From Dendrobium chrysotoxum (taxonomy: Eukaryota > Streptophyta > Magnoliopsida > Asparagales > Orchidaceae), in NCBI GenBank assembly GCA_019925795.1, contig CM034305.1, forward strand, positions 89,812,433 to 89,876,432: a stretch of 64,000 bases of DNA, in the 5' to 3' direction. The notes beneath the pieces were generated by a model. It was not told the origin of the DNA. It worked only from the letters and a program-made list of their open reading frames with translations, and did no database searches. A program made the translations under genes and the position numbers. Shown one piece after another: positions 47,074-59,238 of this stretch (position 1 is its first letter; the number at the start of each line of letters is the position of its first letter).

Positions 47074-49215
47074 TGTAATAGCCTGTATTTTGACTTTGTC
47101 AATTTTTTTCTAGAGTCATTATAATCCAAATTGCAATCTGTCTTCTCCATAATATTTTGATTTTGGTATTTTACTTACATGATTTTTTTCATAATTTTTT
47201 GGCATCGGTGAAAATCCTTAAGGAATTGGTACCTATCGGTACAAGTGAGGATTTTGGGACCGTTATGTGTCCGTTTTACAAACCGATTTCAATGATATTT
47301 TTTAAATAATATATTTTATTTTATAAATACTTTTCTATAATTTTTAAAGTCCTAAAATGATTTATTTAAATTTTTTATTAAAAGAAATGAATTAAATTAA
47401 TTATATAATATTATATTATTATGTTTTAAAATATCTTAAAGCACTAAAATAGTTTAAAAGCTTGATCCGTTTGTTTGGGACATTTGGCCAAATCCAGAAA
47501 ATAAAGAAATGTTTTGAGAGGTTTAGAGAGAATTTAAGGAGATAGAAATGAAAAATCAAGATTTGGAGGCTGCGGTGCGATTTTCGTCTGTTAGGCCAGT
47601 TGAGATATTTACTCATCTCACTATAAAGAATCCATACCCTATTTCTGATCTCAAAGATTTTATATTTTTTATATTTTTTTGATTAAATTTGTGTTTCCGT
47701 TATCGAAAAACATAAATAACTTTGTATTGACAAAACCATTCACCGTGTAACTTTTTGTATATTATAGAGATCATGATTATGAGCATTTTGAATATTTATT
47801 TGAGATTTTTTATCAGGTGATTTTGAAAATATAATAATTTTTATCTACCCAAAATTTTATTTTGATGTCTAAAAATAGTAGTGTAGTACAATAAAAGTCT
47901 AAAAATATTATTTTCCATAATCCCTGATAATTTAAAAATTTTCTGAAAATGTATATTTGTGCCTAATAGGATTCTTTGTTGTATACCATTATGACATTTT
48001 GGCATCTTCTTAATTACGCTCAATTATGAATTATTTACTGCAATACTTTGAAAATGAATATGGATATGTGATTAGGATTACTGTTATAGTATTGTGATAA
48101 TAATGTATGTGTAAAAGATAAATAAAGACTGGTTAATCCATTGATTGGAGACTGATTGACCTGTACAAGATGGTGAGCCGACGAGCTTTCCTTTAAATAC
48201 TATGATTTGGTGTTATCCTCTACTGATTCACGTGATACTGATTGTGAGTTATAAGGAGATGATTACTGTGCTGACGGGTAAAGAATGACGACTCTATTTA
48301 TTGAGCCAACGATTTACTAATATTGATACTAACACTAAAAAATACCGTGATAGCCATGACTTTTTACTTGTTTAGTGTGACTACTAAAATGCATATTTTG
48401 GAGGTATCTTTCTTATTATTGTACGAATTTATTAGTATTGCACGGATTTACTATTACTGTATTATTTTACTACTCCTGTAACTGAACTGTTACTGATATA
48501 GATACTGATATTATTTGATATTACTGATTCACTGTACTAATACTGAGCACGTGATATAGAATACTTTGATAATATGTGTACACTCTTATATAATTTTACT
48601 ACATTGACATGATTTCGACAGTCTTTATTGATATTTGGATTTGATGCTTTATCTGCTTTCTGTACGGATATAATGATTTCTTTATAGATTTGACTCACGT
48701 ACTGGTTTACCACTTTACTGGCTTATGTATCATAGTATTTTACTATTTATAGATTTTACAACTACTGTATGTGAGTTTTACTTTTTCTGCACTGATTTAA
48801 TGATCATATGAATGTAACTGTTGTGATATGACTGTTGACATGCATATTACTCATTTGCCGTGGTTTGATTTCAGTTGTAGGTTTTGGTGACCATCTGGGC
48901 TTTTTAAGCCCATTATATGTGGTTAATTGATTTCAGGTCAGGGTAGGGGAGTAGGAGTGTGAGATTGTTTTGCATATTCAGATTCTTTTTATGTTAGCTA
49001 TTTTGTACTCAGGACATAGTTGTTATGATTTGATTGTGTAGATCTTGAGTAGTGTATATGATTTTTGGAATTGAAAATAGATATGTACATTGATGTTTTA
49101 AATTATAGAATATGTTTTACTTTTTATTACTGATAGATGATATTATATAGCTCTGGTTATTATTATGAAAAGATTAAATGAATAATTCTTTCAATTTAGA
49201 TTATGGGACATCACA
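47074..49215 (+). repeat. 3' LTR of the gag-only element
   Basis: 2,142 bp, from TGTAATAGCCTG to GGGACATCACA, followed by CCACT. Confidence 0.88.
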
Positions 49216-49814
49216 CCACTCCTCCCATTTTTTCCTTCATTCCTATAGCTCTCCACGTGAAGCCTCCCACTCCATCGAACTCCCCAGCCTCTTTGTCGTC
49301 AAACCAGTTCCAATGACCCCAACCACTCAAAGTGCCTAACCTCCAAGCTACAAGGAGTTGCTCTTCCCTATGCTTCAGCCTCTTCACAACAAATTCCATC
49401 TCCAGCCACATCTCCAACTACTCTTCCTTTTAGCAACTCTTCATTGTCAAGACTTCCCTGCTTCAACCACTTCTCTCACATAACAACTGCAGCCTTCACT
49501 CAACTGACCTGCTCACGTGCCACCTAGCTACAACTCCTATTTGCTCCATCCCCTAACAACCAACAACAGCTCCCATCCCTCATCCTTACATACCTTACAT
49601 GCTTGAGTCCCCATCTTCTGCCAACAACGGTTTTGATGAACCTGAAGTCGTGGTGATCAGCTTTGTTTCTGGGTCAACCTGGTTGATTTTGAATTTTCGG
49701 GTTAACCCGAACTAGATCAATATGATAAATGAGTTAATCTGAACCCGAAAATTTTTGAATTGGATCCGAATCAAATTTTGAGTCGGGTTAAATTTTGACG
49801 TCCCTAATTTTAAA

Positions 49815-49950
49815 TAGATTGAAGAGCTAAAGATCTGATTAAATTTACAAGGATAAGCTTCTTGTGAATTAATAAAAAGCCTTAACAAAAGGACAACGGC
49901 GAAATAAATAGAGACCGAGAACTGCAAACACGCAGGCGGCGTCACCGAAG
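49815..49950 (+). promoter_or_regulatory. Putative promoter and non-coding first exon
   Basis: A TATA-like AAATAAATA (49,902-49,910) is followed by a short GC-rich segment ending CGGCGTCACCGAAG at a good donor, GTAACT (49,951). The composition change and donor suggest transcription toward the right, starting near 49,935. The right end of the split hAT element lies about 95 bp upstream of the TATA-like box. Confidence 0.35.
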
Positions 49951-50261
49951 GTAACTCCCTCTCTCTCTCTCTCTAACCCCCCCGTTCGTTTCCATTTTAC
50001 TGTTCCCTCGAGCATCGTCTCAGAAACTCGATCCGAAGCCCTAAATAAATGATTGATGGAATCAGCATCTTCCGCTCCTCCAAAAGTTTGATATTAAACG
50101 GACGAAATTCTGTTTTCTGATGAGAGCCAGTCTCGCCTCTCTCTGTGCCTCTGTTTGCTGGCGTTTTTGCTCGATTTATATTATATTTACCTCAGCAACA
50201 TATTCTCTCTATTTCTGACTTAATTTTTGCAGGGGAGAAATCGAGATAGGTCTGTTTGGGA

Positions 50262-50285
50262 ATGGCAGCCTTTGCTGATGGCGGG
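50262..50285 (+). CDS. Possible start exon of an unrecognised gene
   Basis: A small exon is proposed at 50,233-50,285, preceded by a pyrimidine-rich tract and TTTTTGCAG and followed by the donor GTATGATG. It contains an ATG in reasonable context (GGGAATGGC) coding for MAAFADGG, ending in phase 0. With the upstream exon this makes a leader intron of 282 bp (49,951-50,232), common in plant genes. The plus-strand sequence after it is T-rich as in plant introns and carries nothing else codable for many kilobases, so the next exon may be far away or outside the window. I do not recognise the product; the eight codons are too few to identify a family. The main support is the pair of splice sites and the leader composition. 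Confidence 0.3.
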
Positions 50286-53200
50286 GTATGATGATGGTTA
50301 TCCCTTATCTTCGTATTGTCGAACAAATGCTTGGATCTGTTGAAAGTTTTATAGCTTGTCATTTACCGCATTTAGAAATTTATTTATCCTTTTTGTTTAG
50401 CTAGAATAGTTTGTCTATTGGCTTTTATAATTTATTACAACAAGCAAATCTAGCTACAGAGTGTCGTCATCTAGCTTTGTCACGTTGCTTTGTCTATGAG
50501 GTTATTGAGGTGTGTTTGTGTGAAGATGGCCCTATTGGATGCTTGTTTGGTACTTTGTGCAAATGAATACGGCTGAATGTATGTTCTCAATTGCATGCTG
50601 ATTATGGAAAAAGAAAATAAAAAATGCGAATAGATGGAATTCTTTGTAATAAGAACTATTGCATGCTTCTTTAACAAACAATGAATTGTAAGATGCTATA
50701 GGTTTTATTATTGATCCACATCTTTAATCTGATTGTTTTTGCATGTGGTTTTGCTATAATCGTTGAAGTTTAATTTTTTTTTTGGGTAATTTGATCATTT
50801 GATGCAATGTTTTTTCAATACACAATTTTAGGATCATCTAAACTTATGTTTGGAGCATGTTTATTCTATTAGGAAGCTAGTTTTGTTATTACATGCTTCT
50901 CGTGATTATATTAAACACGGTATTGCATTTATAGTTTATGGTTATGGAGTTTCAAAACAGTAATTGATGTGGAAAAAATCAACATTTTGGGAGGTTAGGT
51001 CTACTGTTAGATTCGACTACCTAGGAAAAGAGAGCTAATTAACTGAATGTAGCTCAGTTGAAGCACTTTATGCTTTTATGTGACAAAAAAAAGGAGATAG
51101 TCAAAGTTGAATTGAGAGTTGTAGTATTAATTTTATAAGGTATATATTTAGAGTTTTGAGATATTGATCAGTAGATTAATATATCAAGTACATGAAGAAA
51201 GATACTTCCTAAAGAGCCATTGAGCTAAAGGAGCAATAAGCATAACCCAACCTAAGGGTGTTGGACTGACCAAACCAACCCAGCAAAACTCATGGGTTGG
51301 GCCTACCACAAGGAGGGGAGCGATCATTCCTTTGCTCGAACATTTTTCAAGACATCCCTTCTTCCCTCTCTTTGGTATAAAAGTACCCAAGTTATAAAAT
51401 ATATCTTCATGAAAGGTTGCATCCATTTAGTCAGACCTCTTCATGAAATGTTGCATCAATTCACTCGCACCTTTTCATGTAAAGAATACTTAAGCACCCA
51501 ACCACATGTAAAAAGAAGGGGATGACTGCATGGATTGCCACCATGCAGGCATTCTATTCCCATTCCATGCTTTGTACCCCATACTGTCATTGTCAAGTCC
51601 CAAGCCCTGGATGAGAGAAGTGGAGGATTGTATTAGGTAGTCGACAACTAAAATAAAACTTGTCGAACAATCATGACCGGAAACCTCTTAGTGGGATAAA
51701 TGCTTGATGTTGTCATTTCTGAAGATCAATCGTTTTCCACTTAACGCTTAGTTGAAAATTGCTTGTATACGCTTTTATTTTTCTTTAGTTGAAATTGTAT
51801 CATCCTCTCCTCTTCTATATATATGAAGTTCCTAACTTCTAAGCACTCAACTCTCATATTTGGTGGAATTCTACTTTACACAGGCGGGCTAGCAAGCAGG
51901 GCAATACACAGACACTCTTCCTTTAATGGAGCTTCTTAGGTGAGGATAATGCAATGATTAATATATTTGCAAATGAACAAGATCCAACTAATATTTGATG
52001 TTTATACATATGACGATGGCCAATCGAACTTCTTAGTTCCATAGTTTCTCCCTCGATGAAACTTTGCACTCTAAAACTTTATCAAAGTTTGTGTTGTTGC
52101 TTGAAAGGTAGCGCAAGGTCATTGAGTATGTCGTGAACAGTGAATAAGTGGTCTTATTTCTGATTTTCACCCAAAGAAAAGAGGAAATGGCTAAGAAATA
52201 ATTCGGGATGGCCCAAAAAAATGGAGGTTTGGCATACTTGTCGAAGTCATCCATAGTGCAAGTAGTAGAAAGATTTGATCAATTTCAATGAATATTGTTG
52301 GAGTTATATAGGGACAAGTATCATTCAAAATATTGGGCAAAGGCCTTGAGCAAGTTGCAATCTAAATTGGCTAGCAGTTATGTATGCATGTGAATGGAAC
52401 CATGATGCAACAACAACGAACATCAAGGAGGCAACAAGTGATTGCATGCGAAAGGGGGTATTGCGAGCACAAATAGTGAGCAAGTGAGTTTGTGTGGGTT
52501 GCAAATGGAGATGTACGAGATGAAGCACAGGAGCATGTTATGAGATATGAAAGAGTGAGGGACTCAAGAGTAAAATGCATATGGTAGAAAACAACATGAC
52601 GCATGCAGGTGTTATTGTGGGTAGGCAATCATGCTTGATGAAGAGCACATTTGTTGTTACGAGACTGTGGCTGGTTGTGGATTGAGTGGTTGTGAGATGG
52701 GCTCAGCTCATGCAAGGACGAGTAATAATTAGATGCATGTGAAGTTGTGATATGGTCATGTACAAGATTGAGTGGCATAGAGGGATGATGAAGAGGCAAG
52801 AATAAGCAAGAGCAGTTATTGTGGCACTGGAGCGGCAACAATGTCTAAAAGTTATGATTAGAGGTGGGGTGAGAGAAATTTTCATTAATGTTACAAAGTA
52901 TGCTTCTTTTTATGTAAGATTCATCATGAAGAAAAATTGATAGTTTTAGTTGAGGTAAACTTAAAGTTACACGCAGACTTTGGAATGGAGAAAAACCTAC
53001 ATATGTCTTAAGAAGTCTTATCTTGCAACAACATGATGTTGAATTAGGTGGGCATGAAAGAAAGAAGGGTATATGCTAAGCATGCTTGCCTATAGTGAAT
53101 AGCTCACCATAGTGTAGATGCCCCTTGTAGTCATAATGCATATTTTAATGTTAACTATTTTAAAAATTGTACAAAACACTAGATCATGAATAATTTATTA

Positions 53201-53880
53201 AAATATCAATACTATAAGTGAAAATATCATAATGCAAAAATGTATTATCAATGTCATATTAATTGAATTTGTTTAGCATACATGAAAATTATTGAAAGAC
53301 AACATAAAATTCAAAGCCACTATAATTAAACAAACTTAAAGCATCAAAATAATAACACAATATATATACTCGATTCCCTCTGGCTCATTGCTTCTAGATT
53401 AGAGACTCATGAATTTTGGATCAACTCATTGACAATGATTCATAATGACTATGATGTTGAATACGCTTTTGGATTGATGAATGAGTCTCATTTTAGATCA
53501 AAGGGTAACTGATGACTTTTTTAGCAATAGTGCCATTGCTTCTTTCAACAATGATGACAATCATTGCTTTGGAATGATGACTCTAGTCATTTTTGTTATT
53601 GCGATAGATTGTCATTATTGTTGCTCACATTTTAATGGGAGGTTGAAAGGTTAAGAATTAGGATCCTTTGAGAAGCACGAGTGGTTGTGATTGGTTTGAT
53701 GACATTAAAGCTTAATTTATCTAAAAATCTTTAAGAAAACAAAAGATAAACTAGTTTAAAAGAAATTAATAAATAAAAAATAAACTTGAAAAGTAGCATG
53801 TGTCATGTGTGCTATGCATTCAAGTGCACTCTCAACCTGCACTATTTTGCTTTATTTTGCATTGCTTTATTGTCACACAT
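50286..53880 (+). other. Possible intron; no gene recognised
   Basis: T-rich at first (to about 51,150), then mixed. Around 51,690 the phrase TTAGTGGGATAAATGCTTGATGTTGT resembles the RTE LINE 3' end. At 51,820 CTATATATATGAAG looks like an LTR promoter box. Frames at 51,184-51,525 and 52,325-52,885 carry no recognised motif. Confidence 0.35.
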
Positions 53881-55146
53881 TAAAATTATGGGAGAGAGTC
53901 ATTGAGCATAGGTTACGACGTGATATTAATGTTTCTCAAAATTAGTTTGGATTCATGTCAAGTAGGTCTACTATAGAAGTTATTTATTTGTTGAGAGGTT
54001 TAATGGAGAAGTATAGAAAGAGTAAGGAGGATCTACATATGATATTTATTGATTTTTAGAAGGCATATGATAAAGTTCCAAGATAAGTGCTCCGGAGAGT
54101 TCTAAAAAAGAAAGGAGTAAATAATGCTTATATTCAAGTCATTAAGGATATGCATAATGGAGCTATTACTTATTGTTCAAACATAAGATGGTTTGACCAA
54201 GTATTTTCCTTTTTCAGTTGGATTATATCAAGGATTAACTTTAAGCCCATATTTTTTTTGCTTTAGTCATGGATGTTCTTACTAGACATTTGCAAGAGGA
54301 TGTACCTCAGTGTATGCTTTTTGCTGATGATATTCTTCTTGTTGATAATACTACAGAGGGAGTTGTGGAAAAAGTTGAATTACAGAGATCAACCTTAGAG
54401 TATAAAGGTTTTCGTTCAAATACATGGAGTGTAATTTTAGTAGTAATAGATATAGTTGAGTAGATCTAAAATCATATACATGGAATGTAATTTTAGTAGT
54501 AATAGATATAGTGGTGGATTGTGACATTGGTGATCAGGTCACTAAGAAGAGTGCACATTTTAGATATCTCGGGTCTATTGTTCAAAGTGATGGCGAAATA
54601 GATGGGGATGTTACTTGTAGAATTCAAGTTATATGGTTGAAGTGTAGGAATACATCGGGCCTGTTGTGTGATAGAAAAGTTCCCCTCAAACTTATGGGGA
54701 AATTTTGTAAGATGGTGGTGAGACCTGCAATGATTTATGGCGTAGAATGTTGACCATTAAAATAGAAACATAAAATTAAGTTAAGTGTTGTGGAGATGAG
54801 GATGCTCAGATGGATGAGTGGCTTTACACTTAGAGACAAAATGCAAAACAAGTATATATATGTGTAAAGTTTGGAGTAGCTCCAATGGCAATAAGAGAGT
54901 TGCCTTGGATGGTTTGGTCACATGAAATGCCGGTCTTTCGATGACCTTTTTAGGAGAGTAGATATATTAGATCCGGCTTATGTTAAGAAAGGGAGAGGTA
55001 GACCTAAAAATACTTGGTTAAAAAGTATTAGAAATGACCTTTTTAATTAAATTTAAATGAGAATTTGACTCTTAATAGGACACAATGAAGAAAAAATGAT
55101 TCATGTAGCCGATCCCACGTAGTGGGATAAAGGCTTTGTTGTTGTG
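53881..55146 (+). mobile_element. 5'-truncated RTE LINE (fourth copy)
   Basis: Plus-strand copy starting within the RT region (AAAATTATGGGAGAGAGTC) and ending in CCCACGTAGTGGGATAAAGG and a short GTT tail. Blocks with FADDILLVDN (54,318 on) and the thumb region are recognisable. Stops and indels are many. A segment of roughly 50 bp around 54,420-54,520 is present twice. It is the only one of the four LINE copies on this strand. Confidence 0.88.
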
Positions 55147-55678
55147 TACATTGCTATTAGCTAGCACAATAGATGTTATGTTATGCTATGGCTATAACAC
55201 ATTCTTTTGTGTGCTACTAATATGTATGATGATAATTGTGCAATTGTGTTTCTAATTGTATGCATGGGCATTAGCCAGTTGCCTTAATCTTATTTTTTTA
55301 GGAATTGTTATAAATTAGCTAAATCGAGTCCAAGTTATCCGTCGTTTGAGCTCAACTTAGCCATTATTAGGGACATTGATCTTGAGCTTAGCACTATTAG
55401 TTTGACTAGTTATCGAGTTTGGCCTTGTCAATAAACTTGACAAGCCGTAAATGGGAGGAGGAGAAGGAGGTTGAGGAGGGTGAGGGTGGTAGTGGGGGTG
55501 AGGGCAGGACAAGGATTTGGGAGGAGAGGAGGAGGTGCAATTTGTAGGGAGGAAGAGTGGGAGGAGGGGTGCTAATAAACTGTATTGGGAGAAAGAGCAT
55601 GGTGCTGTGCATTAGGAGGAGGTTGTGAGATTAGGAAAACAATAAATAGTCACTGCACGTCTTCGTAAGAGAGGAGCA
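55147..55678. other. G-rich DNA, nothing recognised
   Basis: A purine-rich stretch (55,440-55,630, GGAGGAG words) without gene or repeat structure that I can support. Confidence 0.45.
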
Positions 55679-55686
55679 GCAATGAT

Positions 55687-56180
55687 TAGGGGTGTCAAAT
55701 TTTGACACGACACGAAAACCCGACTCGAATCCGATCCGGAATTTTCGGGTTTGACCCGACCCGTTTCTCAAGCGGGTCGGGTTCGGGTTGCAAAAATCGA
55801 TCCGTTTGCAAAAATCGACCCGTCGGGTCAACCCGATAACCCGTTTAATTTAAAAAAAATCTAAATTTCCCGCCTTTCCCGCCCCCGCTGCCCCGCGCCA
55901 GCTGCCCCGCGCCTGCTGCCCGCGCGCTCGCTGCCCCGAGCGCCCGCTTCCCCGCTGCCGCATGTCCGAGCCCGCTGCCCCGCGCGCCCGCGCCCGCTGC
56001 CGCGTGTCGCGCGGCTTCCCGTGTCGGGTCGGGTCAACCCGGCAATCCGCCGGGTCGGGTCCGGGTTCAGATTTCCTACCCGTTTTCCTGCCCGGGTCGG
56101 GTTAGGGTCGACCCGTTTGTAACGCGGGTCATTCCGGGTTCGACCCGAACCCGACCCGTGACCCGAAATTGACACCCCTA
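55687..56180. mobile_element. hAT MITE, best-preserved copy
   Basis: 494 bp with a perfect 12 bp terminal inverted repeat (TAGGGGTGTCAA / TTGACACCCCTA) and a perfect 8 bp target duplication GCAATGAT on each side (55,679-55,686; 56,181-56,188). The arms are CGGGTCGGGTTCGGGT arrays; the core (about 55,870-56,030) is a CpG-rich array of CGCTGCCCCGCGC words. No gene. The perfect ends suggest recent movement. Confidence 0.92.
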
Positions 56181-56394
56181 GCAATGATGAATATGGTGGA
56201 GCTGGATTTTAGAAGGGTAGAAGCAATGATGGCTAAGAGGAAGAAGATTTGTGCAATATAATTGAAGACTTGGCTGCAACTGATACTAATATGATAGCTT
56301 TTATTCATCGGAAATACAAATCATGTGCATTGCTATTATTTTATTTCCTTTATGTCTTAGTTTCTATTTTTTAAGTTTGCTTTTGATGTAACAT

Positions 56395-57300
56395 GCATAT
56401 GATGATGGTGCTTATGAGAATGCGGTGTGTTTTTTAGTGTTTTGATTACCTCATCGTTTTGGTTTACTACTATAAGTTTGCTCAATTTAGCCATTGATTT
56501 CCTTAATTCAAATGTTTTTAATTTCTTCTCTTTCTTTTTAATCACAGGTTAGGCACTATTTTCAAAGAGTTCTCTTGCTATTGCAGTTGATTTGGTGTTT
56601 TGGTGGTGTTATAAAAATCAGTTCCCTGTTTCTACCTAATTTTTTATTCAGAGACATACACTGTTGTTATTTCCTTGTGTTGCCCTATTTACTCCTCGAT
56701 TATGAAATGTAGCTCTAGATTGGCACCCGCAGTCTTGCAATTATATAGTTACTGTAACCTCTACTTTAGTATACTGCATTTAATTCACCTGTTTTCTTTC
56801 TTCGACTTCACTACCTGAGGCCATATTCAGTTGGTTCTTTCCTTCTTTGACAAATTCGTGTCGAATCTAAGTTTGCTGCTCTATTTCCTTATTGAATTTT
56901 TCATGTACTTGAAATTGAGAGTTGCTATTTCTTGCTGGATGGGATTGAAAAATTTTTGTTCTAATGTTATTGAACTGATGTCTATAGTATTTAATAAGAT
57001 CTTGGAGGATTCATAGAGGGTACTAATTTTGTGATTTTTGGTTATAAATAGGTCTCCTAAGATATATAAAATTTTCAATTAAATTATTAGATACAATTTT
57101 TATTTTTTCTCGAACTTTTGTTGTGCAATTAGATGTTGATTCTTTTGGTGCTTTGTAAGTCTTGAAGGCAACTTGAAAGGGATGATTCTTCTTGTATTCT
57201 CTTAGTGTTTTCAAACTTTCAAATGAGTCCTAATTAAAGCGTGGATCTTCAAATTGATGCTTTCTATTCGTATTCTTTCAACTAAATTATTTGTGATTGG
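56395..57300. repeat. Duplicated segment, copy 1
   Basis: A T-rich segment that aligns with 60,205-60,910 through shared blocks: TTTGATTACCTCA, TTCTTCGACTT, GGTTGGTTCTTTCCTTCTTTGAC against GGTTGGTAGTTTCCTTCTTTGAC, GCTGCTCTAT, GATCTTGGAGGATTC, GGTACTAA and TTTGTGATTGGT. No coding frame is shared. Confidence 0.72.
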
Positions 57301-57869
57301 TGGCTTGTGCACGTGACTGAGATTTTGTTGTATATCCGTTTCCTTTTTTATCGTGTGAATCATATTCGTTGAGGAATTTATATCTATTCTTATATTTTTT
57401 ATGGAATTTCAGATTTTGACCACTTTTATATTAAAATTAGAGTTGGGAAGCTATGAATTTGATTTTTGTGTTTGTCTTTTTGTATCTTATCCTAAGTTTG
57501 CATTAGTGAACCTTAGACTGTAAAACATCTTAGGTTTATCATGCCAGCTAGAAGTAGGATATATTAATTGGGTTTTCAAAAAATAATAAATGATGCTATT
57601 TAAATAAAATAAGATAAGTTATGATTCTAGATAAACACATCATCACTATTGCAAGGATAAAAAATTATATTCTCACATTTGATAAGTGGCATATTATTGA
57701 GGAGTATTCCTAATAAATCAATAGTTTGAAATAGTTCTTTGGATATTATGATTTATTTGATTCTTAATGATTTTAACGTGCTTAATCAAAAATGACGTGA
57801 CATACTCATTTATTTTGTTGAAGTATTATAAATGAAATTAAATTTACATGGGCTAACCAAATATCTATT
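57301..57869. other. AT-rich DNA, nothing recognised
   Basis: No supported feature. Confidence 0.45.
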
Positions 57870-58740
57870 CTTTAAGGGCAATATGTCTTTAAGTGAAAGG
57901 GGTCAACTAGATGAACAATTTAAGTGTTGCAAGCAAGGTGTATATGGTGTTGCGAATATTATGATAGGTTTATGAGTCTTATAATTAGAAATTAGTTGCT
58001 TGGAGACTTTTTTGTTTTAATTATTTATTTCATTAAAGGTCTCAGACAAGAGATTAAGAATGAATTAAGATACAACTTACTAAAGTATTATTTGAGGTTT
58101 TATCTTGATCTTTGAATGTGAAGACATTATAATCATTTTGCAGGATTACCACTTAAAAAAAACCCCATCAAGAAATCATTACACTCTTCTCGAAAACCTG
58201 TCCAACATAATGGCAGAAAAATACTAATAGTTAAATTTGATCTAAACAATGAAATAGTAGTTTAGTGAATATCCTTTTGAAGTTGAATTAGATGAAGATT
58301 TATGGTTATCATTGGGTTCTTTGATATTGTGAAATCCGAATCTATGCATATATTAGAATATGTTAATCAAGTTGAACCTTTACTTGAGCAAGAGTTATAA
58401 TCTAAGTTTGAAGTTGAGCTTGAATCTAAACCTCAATTACTAATTGAACATGAACTTGAAAGTGAACTTACGATTACATCAAGACCTAAATTCGAACTCT
58501 AATCTAATTTTGATTGTGGATTTGAGCTTTAACGTGAAATTAGATCTACCCTTGAATGCGATCCTGGCTTCCAATAGAATTTGGATCTACTCTTGAATAT
58601 GAACTAAATTCTCTAATTGGCGTTGAATCTAAACTTGAATGTGAAGTTGAACAAATTATTTCTACTATAGTTAATGATTCATTTGATCAAACTAATAAAG
58701 TGATTCTGAACGTAAAAGTGAATAATTGATGTTGAGCAAA
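57870..58740 (+). pseudogene. Degenerate retroelement gag with Glu-rich spacer
   Basis: Across several frames one reads LKGLRQEIKNELR and LPLKKTPSRNHYT, followed by a spacer of recurring GAA/CTT words that would encode ELESE-like repeats (58,390-58,700). The first part recalls a retrotransposon gag. Stops are frequent and no pol follows. The assignment is weak. Confidence 0.3.
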
Positions 58741-59238
58741 CTAATAAAATAGATATTATTTTTTAATATTATTCCTATGATGCATTTTAATTTTATTTTA
58801 GGTTCGTGGTTTACTTGATTTTCAAACTCATATATAGAGAGTTATGTGGAAATTCAATAACATTAATATTTTTAACAGTTTGCTAATAATTACTGTCTTT
58901 AAGAAAACATGAATCCAACTGTTCATCCATTTGGAAGAATCTGAAAGTGAAGAATCTTCACTTAATATTAGAGCTGGCTGAGCTAATTTTCTTTATAGTT
59001 GTCCTTCTATATAGACATATCATATTTATGTGGAGCTTCTGATTTTTAGTGTCATCTCATCCTCATCAGAGGTCCTTAATAGTATCCCTAAAGAAACATA
59101 TCATGCTACCATTTTCATGATCTGCATGATTTGCATGGGAATGTTGAAATTCATAAAAAAATTAATTATTAGTTATGACAACTATAAGCCTACTGCTTAT
59201 GTGAATATGATTCATGTAGATTCAAAATAAGTGATAAG

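Larger units (their letters stand above)
43385..49215 (+). mobile_element. Gag-only LTR retrotransposon (TR-GAG-like)
   Basis: A 5.8 kb element with 2,138 bp and 2,142 bp LTRs but only 1,551 bp between them. LTRs start TGTAATAGCC and end CATCACA. The flanking 5-mers ACACT and CCACT agree at 4 of 5 bases. A primer-binding site TGGTATCAGAGC follows the 5' LTR by 2 bp. The interior encodes only a decayed gag; no protease, RT or integrase. This layout fits the class called TR-GAG, non-autonomous elements that rely on a partner's Pol. A canonical polypurine tract before the 3' LTR is not evident. Confidence 0.85.
42910..49806. mobile_element. hAT element split by an LTR retrotransposon
   Basis: The left end TAGGGGTGTCAA is at 42,910 and the matching right end TTTTGACGTCCCTA stops at 49,806. 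The 8-mer ATTTTAAA sits directly outside both (42,902-42,909 and 49,807-49,814), a perfect hAT-type target duplication. The arms keep the CCCGAACCCGACC / GGGTTCGGGTC words of this family. Between them lies the LTR element at 43,385-49,215; without it the hAT element is about 1.06 kb. Its own interior is CT-rich and non-coding. Confidence 0.85.

Noticed and set aside
55861..56184. Arg/Gly-rich 107-residue minus-strand frame
   Set aside because: Translation of the CpG-rich core and arms of the hAT MITE, not a protein gene.
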